DNA from: Diogma glabrata
Taxonomy: Eukaryota; Arthropoda; Insecta; Diptera; Cylindrotomidae
NCBI GenBank assembly: GCA_963693315.1
Contig: OY856186.1
Location: 301,918,144 to 301,982,143, forward strand
Direction: 5' to 3'
DNA length: 64,000 nt
The position numbers and the translations under genes were made by a program. A model generated the notes under the pieces. It did no database searches, was not told where the DNA came from, and was given only the letters and a program-made list of their open reading frames with translations. Every line of letters starts with the position of its first letter. Within the stretch, counting starts at the first letter, position 1. Below, in pieces: positions 20,815 to 34,300 of the stretch.

Positions 20815-22880
20815 TCGTCCCAAACAGAATCTAAATCTCCTCCTTTGTAGAGTGCTATTCTTTCTAGATGCACCGCTTTTGATTTCGATCGTTGACCTTT
20901 CTTTATCCGATAAATGATATCGTTTTTATTTTTCTTATGATGGTATAAGGTTCTTCCCAAGATGTTTGTAATTTTGGAGGTAGTCCTTTTATCCGCTGTG
21001 GATTGTGTAGCTACACTAGTTGTCCTTCCTCAAATACTTTGTTTTTTGCGCAAATGCCATACCGAGCCTTCATTCGATCACTGGATATCTGTGCTTTCTG
21101 TCAGACAAGCATGTGTACATCCTCAAGATCTTTTTGCAGTTTATTTGCGTAGTATTGGACACATAATGTTTATTATGGAACAATTCTAAAATTCAGATCG
21201 CCTGGTAGCCTTAAATCATTTCCCAAAATAGTTGTTTGTAGCTGGTGTCGTTTTGGTTGTATCATTCACTGCAAGATTAGGCCATCAGGAATGACGTAAT
21301 ATGACGATAACAATCACGTTGATTCTTGTTTACTACTCTTGCTAAATATTTCTCCAGAGTAACATTAAATCTTTCCACCATGCCATCTGAATGGGGATGT
21401 AAAGCAGTTGTTCTAGTTTTATTGATTCCAAGTACTTGACAGGCTTCTTGAAATATGGTAGTTTCAAAATTTCTTCCTTGATCGGTATGAATCATCGGTA
21501 CTCCGTAGCGACTTATCCAATTGCTTACTACTGCTTCAGTGATGGTTGTTGCTTCCTGATTTGGTATTGTACACACCTCTGGTCACTTGTTAAATTAATC
21601 CATTATGACTAGCACATATTTGTTGTTGTCGGTAGTTGGGAATGGTCCAGCTACATTCATGCCAATTCTCTCGAACGGTGCTCCCTGCACATTATACTGC
21701 CTCATATTACCGCGAATTCTTCGTGCAAGTCCCTTTGCAGCTGCACATTGATCACATGTTTGAGACCATTCCACTACCGATTGACGTGCTTCTGACCAAA
21801 AAAATCTACGTCGTACTTTAGCAAGGGTTTTGTTAATACCCAGGTAACTACCAATGGTTCCTTCATGATATTCCTTTAATACTTGAGGTATTCTTATTTT
21901 TGTACTACTATCATTGATTCTTTAACTGTACCATCACGACTTTCCCAAATTCTTTTCATGCATCCATCTTCAATACAGAGGCTGTCCCATTGTGCCCAAT
22001 ATGCCTTCAATGTTTGACTTTTATCGGCAATTTCACCCCATGTTGGTTTTTCTCCCATTTCCTTGAACTTATAATTATTGGTGCCAAGCTAAGATCTTCC
22101 AGTTACTCCTTCCTTACTACTTCAGGTTGGATTCGCTCGAAGACTTCTTCTAAATTCTTCAAATGATCGTCGACCCATTACAATGATGCCGTCCAAGTAC
22201 ACAAGGCACGGTCTCCAATGTAATCCTTGCAGCAGACGTTCCATTAAACGTTCAAATGTTGCGGAAGCATTACGCAGCCCGAAAGGCATAACATTAAACT
22301 GCCATAACCCACTACCCACACTAAACGCTATCTTTTCTCGATCCTCTTCCTAGACTTCTACCTGCCCATAACCGCTTTGCAGATCTAATGTTGAGAACAA
22401 TCTGGCACCTGATAATGTGTCCAGGGTATTATCCATTCTATGTAATGGGTAGCTATCTTTCTTTGTTACTGCATTCAGTTTTCTGTAGTAGACACAGAAT
22501 CTCATAGCTTCATTCCTTTCCACGACTAATCATAGGTGAACTCAATGGACTATCTGATTGGTCGATAACACAAGCCATTTTCATATCCTTTACCATTCTA
22601 TCAGCTTCTGCCCGTTTTACTAATGGTAATTTTCTTGGTGCTTGACGAATCGGCATCTCTGCTCCCGTGTCAATTTTATGTTTTGCCATATTAGTTCTGT
22701 CGTTGTCTGCTGATGTGCTGAAGAAAATCGACGAATAACGTTCGAACAACTGCTGTGCATCTTTATTTTGTTCTGTTGAGCTCTATTGTCCAGATTTCTG
22801 GACTGTTGTAGTAGATTTTGTATTTCTTTTTTTTTGCGTTTGATTTTTGACTTTGCTTTCTGTGTGCTGTTGTTCACAGT
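20815..22880 (-). pseudogene. Dead Ty3/gypsy pol remnant, unit 1 (with extra integrase C-terminus)
   Basis: The minus strand carries RT N-terminal sequence (22510-22749, HKIDTGAEMPIRQAPRKLPL), RT palm (22122-22319, MPFGLRNASATFERL) and the integrase core (21277-21576, HTDQGRNF to MVERF with 35-residue spacing). The integrase C-terminal part continues to about 20815 (SSDRMKARYG near 21080). It cannot work: the RT box reads YLDG instead of YLDD, the first integrase Asp position is Asn (codon 21655-21657), and in-frame stops lie just before the core near 21590-21605. It is unrelated in detail to the intact element at 1-10585. Confidence 0.9.
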
Positions 22881-23064
22881 TCACAATGGTAGTTACTTCT
22901 TAGCGGGTAGCGAAAATCCGAAAGTCTACGTCCACGCCGTGCTACCTGGGTAACGCTAACAGAATTAAGTAGGTGTAGTTGAGAGGAGCAGAGTAAATAC
23001 TGCTTATACTCAATTATTCCGCACCATGGCGAGACATTGGCGCCATAAAACCAATGCAACTCAA

Positions 23065-23226
23065 GCGCCTGTTCTCTATGCTAGGAGCGGCTTGTAGCGG
23101 GCGCCTGTCTTGGATCAAGCGGCTCGCTATATAAACGTAAAAAGCGTCTGTTCTCCATGTTAGAGGTGGCTTAGAGCGGGCGTCTGTCTTGGATCAAGCG
23201 GCTCGCTATATATACGTGTAAAAAGA
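23065..23226 (+). repeat. Duplicated roughly 80-bp block with TATA-like boxes, unit 1
   Basis: Two tandem copies (23065-23143 and 23144-23226) of GCGCCTGTTCTCTATG...GGATCAAGCGGCTCGCTATATAAACG; the second has CTATATATACG. They precede the plus-strand LINE endonuclease fragment, so they may be promoter monomers of that element. Corresponding blocks are 27077-27240, 35718-35880 and 39709-39871. Confidence 0.6.
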
Positions 23227-23246
23227 TTGTTTCTGGTGACCTTAAG

Positions 23247-23618
23247 ATGCAAAACAAACCCATTTCCGTAAAAAAATTATTTGTTATGAACTCTGTACAC
23301 TGGCCTCAGAATATCTCGGGTTCATCACAAGAACGACCTCAGAAACTGTACTCGGACTACGATTTAAATATGGGAACCTGGAACAAGCTACGCCTTAAAA
23401 GACCAGGAGATCTCCTAAAACTCACACACCAAGTCGATATAGCTACACACTAGTGTAACTATAGTGGCTACTGGTGTAGCTGTAGTGGCTGGCACTGGTG
23501 TAGCTGTAGTGGCATTACAAAAACTAAGATGGCCAGGCAGTGGAATCCATGAAACAGCGAAAGGATACACTCTTTATGATTGCGGTCATCAAAACGGAGA
23601 AGAATTTGGAGTTGGTTC
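23247..23618 (+). pseudogene. LINE endonuclease (EEP) N-terminal fragment, unit 1
   Basis: ATG at 23247. The block GTWNKLRLKRPGDLLKLTHQV followed by VALQKLRWPGSG and YTLYDCGHQNGEEFGVG matches the start of RTE-like apurinic endonucleases (GTWNVRTL, ALQE.RW, GHE...EFGVGF). It is broken: a stop at about 23451, a frame change, and between them a roughly 21-24-bp motif (ACTGGTGTAGCTGTAGTGGC) repeated about three times (23450-23515). It ends abruptly where the oppositely oriented LINE fragment begins. Confidence 0.8.
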
Positions 23619-24440
23619 TAAGGTCTTGATGAACGCCTTTTTTAAACCTCTGCGGGTTGAAGCCACCTGAGACTAAGGATTCCGGCAAACTATTCCATTT
23701 TTATGCAGTTCGGACAATGAAGTCTTTCTGCGATCTGCCAGTATGACAGCGCGCGATCTCAACCGTTTGACTGGTTGCGGTAGCCGATTGCCGAGTGAAA
23801 CGGGGGTAAGAATAAGTTTGAGGCATGATGCTGTTGATTTCATCTGAGCACTGTTGATGAAGATATTTGTAAAAAACAACGAGGTCAGCAACAGTGCGAC
23901 GATATTGTAGGGAATCTAGTTTTAATGTCAAAGCTCGATCACCCACAATTCGTATAGCCCGGTATTAAACAGAGTCCAAGAGGGCCAAGATGGAAGCAGA
24001 AGCAGCACCCCAAACTTGACAACAGTACTCCATACAGGGACGAATATAGGACTTATAAACATGGAGCAATTGGTATGGAGTGTAAATTTTTTTGCATCTA
24101 TTTAGGAGGCCGAGTTTTTTAGACGCGCTTTTTGCCATCGCCATTACATGATCGTTCCAGAGTAGGTTATTTGAAACTGTGACACCCAATAAACGAATGT
24201 TTTTACATTCACCTATTGGTTCATCACACATACTGAATAAAATATCTTTGGGAACTCGGTCTTTGATCTGGAAACAATCAACAGCTGTGTTTTGGTAGAG
24301 TTGAAATTGACCAGGTTTTGGTCACCCCAATCGGCGACTTTTTTTAGGTCTTTATTTACGTTTATGGCAGCGTCTCTCCGGGCAGGATTAATTCATTCGT
24401 GCATTTTACCTTTTGAAGGAAGGGGCTCGAACGACTTGTG
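23619..24440 (-). pseudogene. LINE reverse transcriptase C-terminal fragment, unit 1
   Basis: The minus strand reads LLGVTVSNNLLWNDHV, YKSYIRPCMEYCCQVWG (23965-24231), then LDSLQYRRTVADLVVFYKYLH and, after a break, WNSLPESLV. These are the conserved C-terminal blocks of Jockey/CR1-group LINE RTs. Catalytic palm motifs are absent and a stop splits the frame near 23960, so it is a truncated remnant. Confidence 0.85.
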
Positions 24441-25053
24441 CAGAGTACTATCATCTTTAATTGTTTATTAAAAACAAAATTTTATAATACGCCCTGTAGA
24501 GAAATCCAAAATATCTTGCCATCTTATCTGCAGCATGAATCGACGAACAAGAGCTTGCAAAATACTGCTTCACCTATTTTCTGTGTAAACAACGCGCATT
24601 AGATCTCCTTCTTTCTGGAACAATTCCTTGAAAAAGTGGCAAAATTGTGGAAAACATCTCCACTTTGGTTTCTTCGAAGTATTACTTTTTAGACATTTAA
24701 AAAAAATGTAAGTCGCCACTTAAAACAATAAATTTAATTATTTGCATACGTTTGTGGTGACTTTTCATTCAATCGTTTGCGTTAAATTTGAAAATCTTCT
24801 TTAAATTCGTTTCAAACTTTTAGCAATAGATTAATAAAATTTTAGGTACAATTTTTTAATCTAGTTTTCAAAAAAATACTTTTTCATCTAGTTTTCTTTT
24901 CAAAATTAAAAATATAATTAATTTTTTATTCGCCTACATATTAAAGTGTTACTTTATTACTGTGATTTGCGGCTTTAAAGTATCACTTTTCAACTATTTA
25001 TTTTGTTGTCATATCTACGTCCAAAAAAGTAAAAACCATTTGTATTTTGTATA

Positions 25054-26890
25054 GAGCCTTCATTCGATCACTGGATATCTGTGCTTTCTGTCAGACAAGC
25101 ATGTGGATGTGGATGTACAAGCATGTGGATGTACCTCAAGATCTTTTTGCAGTTTATTTGCGTAGTATTGGACACATAATGTGTATTATGGAACAATTTT
25201 AAAATTCAGATCGCCTGGTAGCCTTAAATCATTTCCCAAAATAGTTGTTTGTAGCTGGTGTCGTTTTGGTTGTATCATTCACTGCTAGATTAGGCCATCA
25301 GGAATGACGTAATATGACGATAACAATCACGTTGATTCTTGTTTACTACTCTTGCTAAATATTTCTCCAGAGTAACATTAAATCTTTCCACCATGCCATC
25401 TGAATGGGGATGTAAAGCAGTTGTTCTAGTTTTATTGATTCCAAGTACTTGCCAGGCTTCTTGAAATATGGTAGTTTCAAAATTTCTTCCTTGATAGGTA
25501 TGAATCATCGGTACTCCGTAGCGACTTATCCAATTGCTTACTACTGCTTCAGTGATGGTTGTTGCTTCCTGATTTGGTATTGTACACACCTCTGGTCACT
25601 TGTTAAATTAATCCATTATGACTAGCACATATTTGTTGTTGTCGGTAGTTGGGAATGGTCCAGCTACATTCATGTCAATTCTCTCGAACGGTGCTCCCTG
25701 CACATTATACTGCCTCATATTACCGCGAATTCTTCGTGCAAGTCCCTTTGCAGCTGCACATTGATCACATGTTTGAGACCATTCCACTACCGATTGACGT
25801 GCTTCTGACCAACAAAATCTACGTCGTACTTTAGCAAGGGTTTTGTTAATACCCAGGTAACTACCAATGGTTCCTTCATGATATTCCTTTAATACTTGAG
25901 GTATTCTTATTTTTGTACTACTATCATTGATTCTTTAACTGTACCATCACGACTTTCCCAAATTCTTTTCATGCATCCATCTTCAATACAGAGGCTGTCC
26001 CATTGTGCCCAATATGCCTTCAATGTTTGACTTTTATCGGCAATTTCACCCCATGTTGGTTTTTCTCCCATTTCCTTGAACTTATAATTATTGGTGCCAA
26101 GCTAAGATCTTCCAGTTACTCCTTCCTTACTACTTCAGGTTGGATTCGCTCGAAGACTTCTTCTAAATTCTTCAAATGATCGTCGACCCATTACAATGAT
26201 GCCGTCCAAGTACACAAGGCACTGTCTCCAATGTAATCCTTGCAGCAGACGTTCCATTAAACGTTCAAATGTTGCGGAAGCATTACGCAGTCCGAATGGC
26301 ATAACATTAAACTGCCATAACCCACTACCCACACTAAACGCTGTCTTTTCTCGATCCTCTTCCTAGACTTCTACCTGCCCATAACCGCTTTGCAGATCTA
26401 ATGTTGAGAACAATCTGACACCTGATAATGTGTCCAGGGTATTATCCATTCTATGTAATGGGTAGCTATCTTTCTTTGTTACTGCATTCAGTTTTCTGTA
26501 GTAGACACAGAATCTCATAGCTTCATTCCTTTCCACGACTAATCATAGGTGAACTCAATGGACTATCTGATTGGTCGATAACACAAGCCATTTTCATATC
26601 CTTTACCATTCTATCAGCTTCTGCCCGTTTTACTAATGGTAATTTTCTTGGTGCTTGACGAATCGGCATCTCTGCTCCCGTGTCAATTTTATGTTTTGCC
26701 ATATTAGTTCTGTCGTTGTCTGCTGATGTGCTGAAGAAAATCGACGAATAACGTTCGAACAACTGCTGTGCATCTTTATTTTGTTCTTTTGAGCTCTATT
26801 GTCCAGATTTCTGGACTGTTGTAGTAGATTTTGTATTTCTTTTTTTTGCGTTTGATTTTTGACTTTGCTTTCTGTGTGCTGTTGTTCACA
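25054..26890 (-). pseudogene. Dead Ty3/gypsy pol remnant, unit 2
   Basis: Same layout as unit 1, without the integrase C-terminal extension: integrase core 25290-25589, RT palm 26135-26332 with YLDG, RT N-terminus 26523-26762. Here the second integrase Asp is also lost (HTYQGR), an added private defect. Confidence 0.9.
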
Positions 26891-27260
26891 GTTCACAATG
26901 GTAGTTACTTCTTAGCGGGTAGCGAAAATCCGAAAGTCTACGTCCACGCCGTGCTACCTGGGTAACGCTAACAGAATTAAGTAGGTGTAGTTGAGAGGAG
27001 CAGAGTAAATACTGCTTATACTCAATTATTCCGCACCATGGCGAGACATTGGTGCCATAAAACCAATGCAACTCAAGCGCCTGTTCTCTATGCTAGGAGC
27101 GGCTTGTAGCGGGCGCCTGTCTTGGATCAAGCGGCTCGCTATATAAACGTGTAAAAAGCGTCTGTTCTCCATGTTAGAGGTGGCTTAGAGCGGGCGTCTG
27201 TCTTGGATCAAGCGGCTCGCTATATATACGTGTAAAAAGATTGTTTCTGGTGACCTTAAG

Positions 27261-28454
27261 ATGCAAAACAAACCCATTTCCGTAAAAAAATTATTTGTTA
27301 TGAACTCTGTACACTGGCCTCAGAATATCTCGGGTTCATCACAAGAACGACCTCAGAAACTGTACTCGGACTATGATTTAAATATGGGAACCTGGAACAA
27401 GCTACGCCTTAGAAGACCAGGAGATCTCCTAAAACTCACACACCAAGTCGATATAGCTACACACTAGTGTAACTATAGTGGCTACTGGTGTAGCTGTAGT
27501 GGCTGGCACTGGTGTAGCTGTAGTGGCATTACAAAAACTAAAATGGCCAGGCAGTGGAATCCATGAAACAGCGAAAGGATACACTCTTTATGATTGCGGT
27601 CATCAAAACGGAGAAGAATTTAGAGTTGGTTCTAAGGTCTTGATGAACGCCTTTTTTAAACCTCTGCGGGTTGAAGCCACCTGAGACTAAGGATTCCGGC
27701 AAACTATTCCATTTTTATGCAGTTCGGACAATGAAGTCTTTCTGCGATCTGCCAGTATGACAGCGCGCGATCTCAACCGTTTGACTGGTTGCGGTAGCCG
27801 ATTGCCGAGTGAAACGGGGGTAAGAATAAGTTTGAGGCATGATGCTGTTGATTTCATCTGAGCACTGTTGATGAAGATATTTGTAAAAAACAACGAGGTC
27901 AGCAACAGTGCGACGATATTGTAGGGAATCTAGTTTTAATGTCAAAGCTCGATCACCCACAATTCGTATAGCCCGGTATTAAACAGAGTCCAAGAGGGCC
28001 AAGATGGAAGCAGAAGCAGCACCCCAAACTTGACAACAGTACTCCATACAGGGACGAATATAGGACTTATAAACATGGAGCAATTGGTATGGAGTGTAAA
28101 TTTTTTTGCATCTATTTAGGAGGCCGAGTTTTTTAGACGCGCTTTTTGCCATCGCCATTACATGATCGTTCCAGAGTAGGTTATTTGAAACTGTGACACC
28201 CAATAAACGAATGTTTTTACATTCACCTATTGGTTCATCACACATACTGAATAAAATATCTTTGGGAACTCGGTCTTTGATCTGGAAACAATCAACAGCT
28301 GTGTTTTGGTAGAGTTGAAATTGACCAGGTTTTGGTCACCCCAATCGGCGACTTTTTTTAGGTCTTTATTCACGTTTATGGCAGCGTCTCTCCGGGCAGG
28401 ATTAATTCATTCGTGCATTTTACCTTTTGAAGGAAGGGGCTCGAACGACTTGTG
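27261..28454. pseudogene. LINE endonuclease (+) and LINE RT C-terminus (-) fragments, unit 2
   Basis: Endonuclease fragment 27261-27632 on plus, RT C-terminal fragment 27633-28454 on minus (main block 27979-28245). The breaks are the same as in unit 1, showing that the mosaic existed before the array formed. Confidence 0.85.
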
Positions 28455-29067
28455 CAGAGTACTATCATCTTTAATTGTTTATTAAAAACAAAATTTTATA
28501 ATACGCCCTGTAGAGAAATCCAAAATATCTTGCCATCTTATCTGCAGCATGAATCGACGAACAAGAGCTTGCAAAATACTGCTTCACCTATTTTCTGTGT
28601 AAACAACGCGCATTAGATCTCCTTCTTTCTGGAACAATTCCTTGAAAAAGTGGCAAAATTGTGGAAAACATCTCCACTTTGGTTTCTTCGAAGTATTACT
28701 TTTTAGACATTTAAAAAAAATGTAAGTCGCCACTTAAAACAATAAATTTAATTATTTGCATACGTTTGTGGTGACTTTTCATTCAATCGTTTGCGTTAAA
28801 TTTGAAAATCTTCTTTAAATTCGTTTCAAACTTTTAGCAATAGATTAATAAAATTTTAGGTACAATTTTTTAATCTAGTTTTCAAAAAAATACTTTTTCA
28901 TCTAGTTTTCTTTTCAAAATTAAAAATATAATTAATTTTTTATTCGCCTACATATTAAAGTGTTACTTTATTACTGTGATTTGCGGCTTTAAAGTATCAC
29001 TTTTCAACTATTTATTTTGTTGTCATATCTACGTCCAAAAAAGTAAAAACCATTTGTATTTTGTATA

Positions 29068-30890
29068 GAGCCTTCATTCGATCACTGGATATCTGTGCTT
29101 TCTGTCAGACAGGCATGTGTACATCCTCAAGATCTTTTTGCAGTTTATTTGCGTAGTATTGGACACATAATGTTTATTATGGAACAATTCTAAAATTCAG
29201 ATCGCCTGGTAGCCTTAAATCATTTCCCAAAATAGTTGTTTGTAGCTGGTGTCGTTTTGGTTGTATCATTCACTGCTAGATTAGGCCATCAGGAATGACG
29301 TAATATGACGATAACAATCACGTTGATTCTTGTTTACTACTCTTGCTAAATATTTCTCCAGAGTAACATTAAATCTTTCCACCATGCCATCTGAATGGGG
29401 ATGTAAAGCAGTTGTTCTAGTTTTATTGATTCCAAGTACTTGACAGGCTTCTTGAAATATGGTAGTTTCAAAATTTCTTCCTTGATCGGTATGAATCATC
29501 GGTACTCCGTAGCGACTTATCCAATTGCTTACTACTGCTTCAGTGATGGTTGTTGCTTCCTGATTTGGTATTGTACACACCTCTGGTCACTTGTTAAATT
29601 AATCCATTATGACTAGCACATATTTGTTGTTGTCGGTAGTTGGGAATGGTCCAGCTACATTCATGTCAATTCTCTCGAACGGTGCTCCCTGCACATTATA
29701 CTGCCTCATATTACCGCGAATTCTTCGTGCAAGTCCCTTTGCAGCTGCACATTGATCACATGTTTGAGACCATTCCACTACCGATTGACGTGCTTCTGAC
29801 CAACAAAATCTACGTCGTACTTTAGCAAGGGTTTTGTTAATACCCAGGTAACTACCAAGGGTTCCTTCATGATATTCCTTTAATACTTGAGGTATTCTTA
29901 TTTTTGTACTACTATCATTGATTCTTTAACTGTACCATCACGACTTTCCCAAATTCTTTTCATGCATCCATCTTCAATACAGAGGCTGTCCCATTGTGCC
30001 CAATATGCCTTCAATGTTTGACTTTTATCGGCAATTTCACCCCATGTTGGTTTTTCTCCCATTTCCTTGAACTTATAATTATTGGTGCCAAGCTAAGATC
30101 TTCCAGTTACTCCTTCCTTACTACTTCAGGTTGGATTCGCTCGAAGACTTCTTCTAAATTCTTCAAATGATCGTCGACCCATTACAATGATGCCGTCCAA
30201 GTACACAAGGCACGGTCTCCAATGTAATCCTTCCAGCAGACGTTCCATTAAACGTTCAAATGTTGCGGAAGCATTACGCAGTCCGAATGGCATAACATTA
30301 AACTGCCATAACCCACTACCCACACTAAACGCTGTCTTTTCTCGATCCTCTTCCTAGACTTCTACCTGCCCATAACCGCTTTGCAGATCTAATGTTGAGA
30401 ACAATCTGACACCTGATAATGTGTCCAGGGTATTATCCATTCTATGTAATGGGTAGCTATCTTTCTTTGTTACTGCATTCAGTTTTCTGTAGTAGAATCA
30501 GAATCTCATAGCTTCATTCCTTTCCACGACTAATCATAGGTGAACTCAATGGACTATCTGATTGGTCGATAACACAAGCCATTTTCATATCCTTTACCAT
30601 TCTATCAGCTTCTGCCCGTTTTACTAATGGTAATTTTCTTGGTGCTTGACGAATCGGCATCTCTGCTCCCGTGTCAATTTTATGTTTTGCCATATTAGTT
30701 CTGTCGTTGTCTGCTGATGTGCTGAAGAAAATCGACGAATAACGTTCGAACAACTGCTGTGCATCTTTATTTTGTTCTTTTGAGCTCTATTGTCCAGATT
30801 TCTGGACTGTTGTAGTAGATTTTGTATTTCTTTTTTTTTGCGTTTGATTTTTGACTTTGCTTTCTGTGTGCTGTTGTTCACAGTTCACAA
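29068..30890 (-). pseudogene. Dead Ty3/gypsy pol remnant, unit 3
   Basis: Integrase core 29281-29580, RT palm 30126-30323 (YLDG; Gln to Glu in RLLEGLHW), RT N-terminus 30514-30753. The fixed defects are the same as in the other units. Confidence 0.9.
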
Positions 30891-30996
30891 TGGTAGTTAT
30901 TTCTTAGCGGGTAGCGAAAATCCGAAAGTCTACGTCCACGCCGTGCTACCTGGGTAACGCTAACAGAATTAAGTAGGTGTAGTTGAGAGGAGCAGA

Positions 30997-31029
<33 letters not shown>

Positions 31030-31342
31030 TGTTTATTTAAACATTTAAAATTTTACATTGAAAATTTTACAATAATATATTCAATAGAAAAAAAAAAAAC
31101 AAAACATTAGTGACAATAGCAAAAAGCCGTCTGTCAGGTTGGCGATTATAACAGGTTTGAATTAACATATATTAAGTAAGTAAAACTATTTTTAAATAAG
31201 TGTTTTCCTTAATTATATCTCTAAAAATTAGATATCCTAATACTAAGGTTCACGTTAAACACATCACATAATTTACCCATTTATTTTATTTATTTAAAAA
31301 AAAAACATTTACACAGATTATTACTTATATCAAATTTCACTG

Positions 31343-34300
31343 TTAAGCATTATATTCGTTAATTAAAATTAATCGGTATTTAGTTGATTTTTCCAAATAG
31401 TAGCAAAGCTTATCGAAATTTTTACCATTTAAATATTCTAAAAATTCTAATTTTGTAAGATAAAAATTACCAAAAACTTCCTTTCTATAATTCTTAAAAA
31501 TCGGACATTCTGCAACAAAGTGAAAGGTGTTTTCGACTGCATCGAGATTACATAATGAACATAAACTGTTTGTGTTTCTTTGCCATGGCCGTGCATTTAG
31601 ATTCAGTAGTCCTCCTCTTGCTTTAAATATCGACATAATCTTCCAGACTGAATTATTATTAGATAAATATTTCGGGAACGTTTCGTAATCTAAACCACAG
31701 TATTCGTCGTGGAGCGTAGAACTACGGGCTGAATTAATATTCTGCTCTTTGTGCATGACTGATAGCCTTTCAACTAATCGCAAGCAGTTTTTTTTCCAAC
31801 ATCTGATATTAATATCGCTTGCGTTGAAGTTAAAAGGAACACTACAGTCAGCTGCTAATTTTTCCCATTGAGGTACCCAGAAAGATTTATTTTTTATTGT
31901 TTCAAGTGCTAGGTATTTTGGCAACCTCTTATCATCATACTGCAGAATTTTTAAAACATAGTCAAAATGTAGTTTCAAAGTGAAAAGGGCCATTTTTGAC
32001 AACCCAAACTCTATCTCTAACATATAGTTAGGGGTATTTTGTGGTAAATTGAACACTTTTTTTATGAAATACCTTTGCAATCGCTCCACTTCTTCATAAT
32101 CTGAGTAACCCCAAACTTGACAACCATAGCATAACACTGCTCTGGAGACTGCCTCAAATACTTTCATTTTACCTGATACCGATACTTCCTTTTGACACAC
32201 ATAGTTACTCCATGCCGCGTTTATTCCTATTTTTGCAGACCTAAGCCTGGAATTAAGATGTGCGTGGAACGACAATTTGGGCGTTAGTTCAATCCCGAGA
32301 TATTTATACGTCTTAACTACTTCTATATTTTCATTTTGGTACGTCCAATTCTCTTTTGTAGATCTTTTGCCTCCCTTACCGAAAATCATAATTGTTGACT
32401 TTTCAAGATTAACAATCAGGTTCCAGCGATCACAATATTCTTCCAGGCGTTTTATCATTTTTTGAAGCTTTTCTGGTGAGTCTGCTAAGAGAACAATATC
32501 ATCCGCATACATTAATAGCCTTATAATGCGGTTGCTTACGACAATTCCACCTCCAAGAAATTCGAATAAGTCGTTCAGAAAAAGAGAAAATAGTAAGGGA
32601 CTAAGCAGACAACCTTGTTTTACACCCATGTTAGTTATAAACCAGTCAGATATAGTTTTTCCGTTCCAAATAGCTGCTTTCGTATCTAAATATAAGAGTT
32701 TTAACATATCTATGAACTTGTTGGATACTCCTAGGCACACTAGTTTATAGAATAAGGCTTCTCTGATAATGCAGTCAAACGCTGCTTTAAAATCAACGAA
32801 GAATGCGTATATCTTCTTTTTCTTTTTTGTGGTTTTAAGCTTTACGATACTAATAAGTGAAAATATGCTGTCAACAGTTGAATACCCTTTTCTAAACCCA
32901 GACTGATATTCGTTTAAGATGTCAAATACGTTTGTCCATTCCTCAAGCCTATTTAAAAGAATCCCAACAAAAATTTTTACAATCGTGTTCATGAACGATA
33001 TTCCCCTGTAATTTTTTGGATTATTTGGGTCACCTTTCTTAAATAGAGGGAAGACTACAGACTTTCTGAACATATCCGGCATAACTCCTTCATTATAAAT
33101 TTGGTTAAATGCTTCTACAACTCGGTTTAAAAAAGAAGCTGGAGCATTTTTGAAAAACTCATATGGGATCCTATCTTCACCAGGAGCTTTTCCATCTTTA
33201 GATTTTTTCAGAACCACTAGCATTTCGTGAATGTTTAGAGGTCCATCTAAAATTGGAGATACTGCATATGGTTCCGCGTACAAAGTAAGTCTAGCAGTTT
33301 TTGGTGGATTAAGAAGACTTTCAAAATATCTCTGAAAGTCATGCATACTGATATTATTCCCACATATAAATTTCTTATTTCGGAGCTCGCGTAGGGCAAC
33401 CCCCCATTCTTTAGCATCTTTAATATTTCCTAATCTCTCCGCAAGGCGACTGTAGTAAAGTTTTGATTTTTTTGAACATAGTGTCTTAAATTCAGAATTT
33501 GCTTGGAGGTATAATTTTCTTACATATGTTGAATTATTTCTACGTAGTAAATTTAATAATTTAAATGACTTTTTCCTAGCTTTATAGCAATCATTATCAA
33601 ACCACTTGCTCTTATATTCAACTGATTTGTATTTGTGGGTCCGCCTATTACCAGCTGCTTGATAAATCATGTTTATTAGTGAATCTAGACTAACCAAATT
33701 CCCATCGTGTGCCGATACTAAATCATCTAGTTTGTGTATATAAGATTCCAAGTTTTCATTTTTCCATATTAATTGGGTAATAGTTCTAAAGGTTTTTCGG
33801 AAGAAGCCGTACTATTTCCTTTGATAGATAAAACAATAGGTAAATGGTCAGAGAAATGTTCATTTCCCACTTCGAAATTTTGCACTAGTTCCAGTGCGTC
33901 AATTGATACACAACATATGTCATTTACGGACGTCCCCATTTTTCCTATAAAACTAAGTTCCCCAGTGAAATCACCTACAGTTCTGCCATTTAGTACAATC
34001 CCTCCTACATCACTCATATGATCTAAAAACTTTTTTCCTTTTGAATCAACTGTTGAATCCTTTGATGAGCGAATTTCTTTAATTACCGGAAATAAACTAC
34101 ATAGACTGTCATCAAGTGTTTGGAGACTATCGATTCTAATGTTTAGATCACCAATAATTATAAATTGTTTTAAAATTTCAAGTAGCTGTTGCAGGTTTTT
34201 AAAATCAACTTCCCATTTGTTACAGTTAAGGTATGTTGGTAAAAAATGAAACCATAAATTATTTAACTTAACTTTTAATACTATAGAATTATTAATATTT

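Larger units (their letters stand above)
21064..25053. repeat. 4-kb tandem array, unit 1
   Basis: First of four direct, nearly identical units. The shared sequence starts at GAGCCTTCATTCGATCACTGG, here preceded by more of the same gypsy element (20815-21063), which the later units lack, so unit 1 keeps the original left flank. It ends ACCATTTGTATTTTGTATA, where unit 2 begins. The mosaic content in order: dead gypsy pol (-), short promoter-like duplication, LINE endonuclease fragment (+), LINE RT C-terminus (-), an AT-rich stretch, and part of the dispersed repeat seen at 16539. About 24440-24920 holds no recognisable gene. Confidence 0.93.
25054..29067. repeat. 4-kb tandem array, unit 2
   Basis: Begins directly at the junction TTTTGTATAGAGCCTTC. 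It is about 24 bp longer than the others because GCATGTGGATGTACAA-like sequence near 25098-25138 is locally repeated. It has a few private changes, for example integrase-core Asp to Tyr (HTYQGR) and Cys to Trp (EAWQV). Confidence 0.93.
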
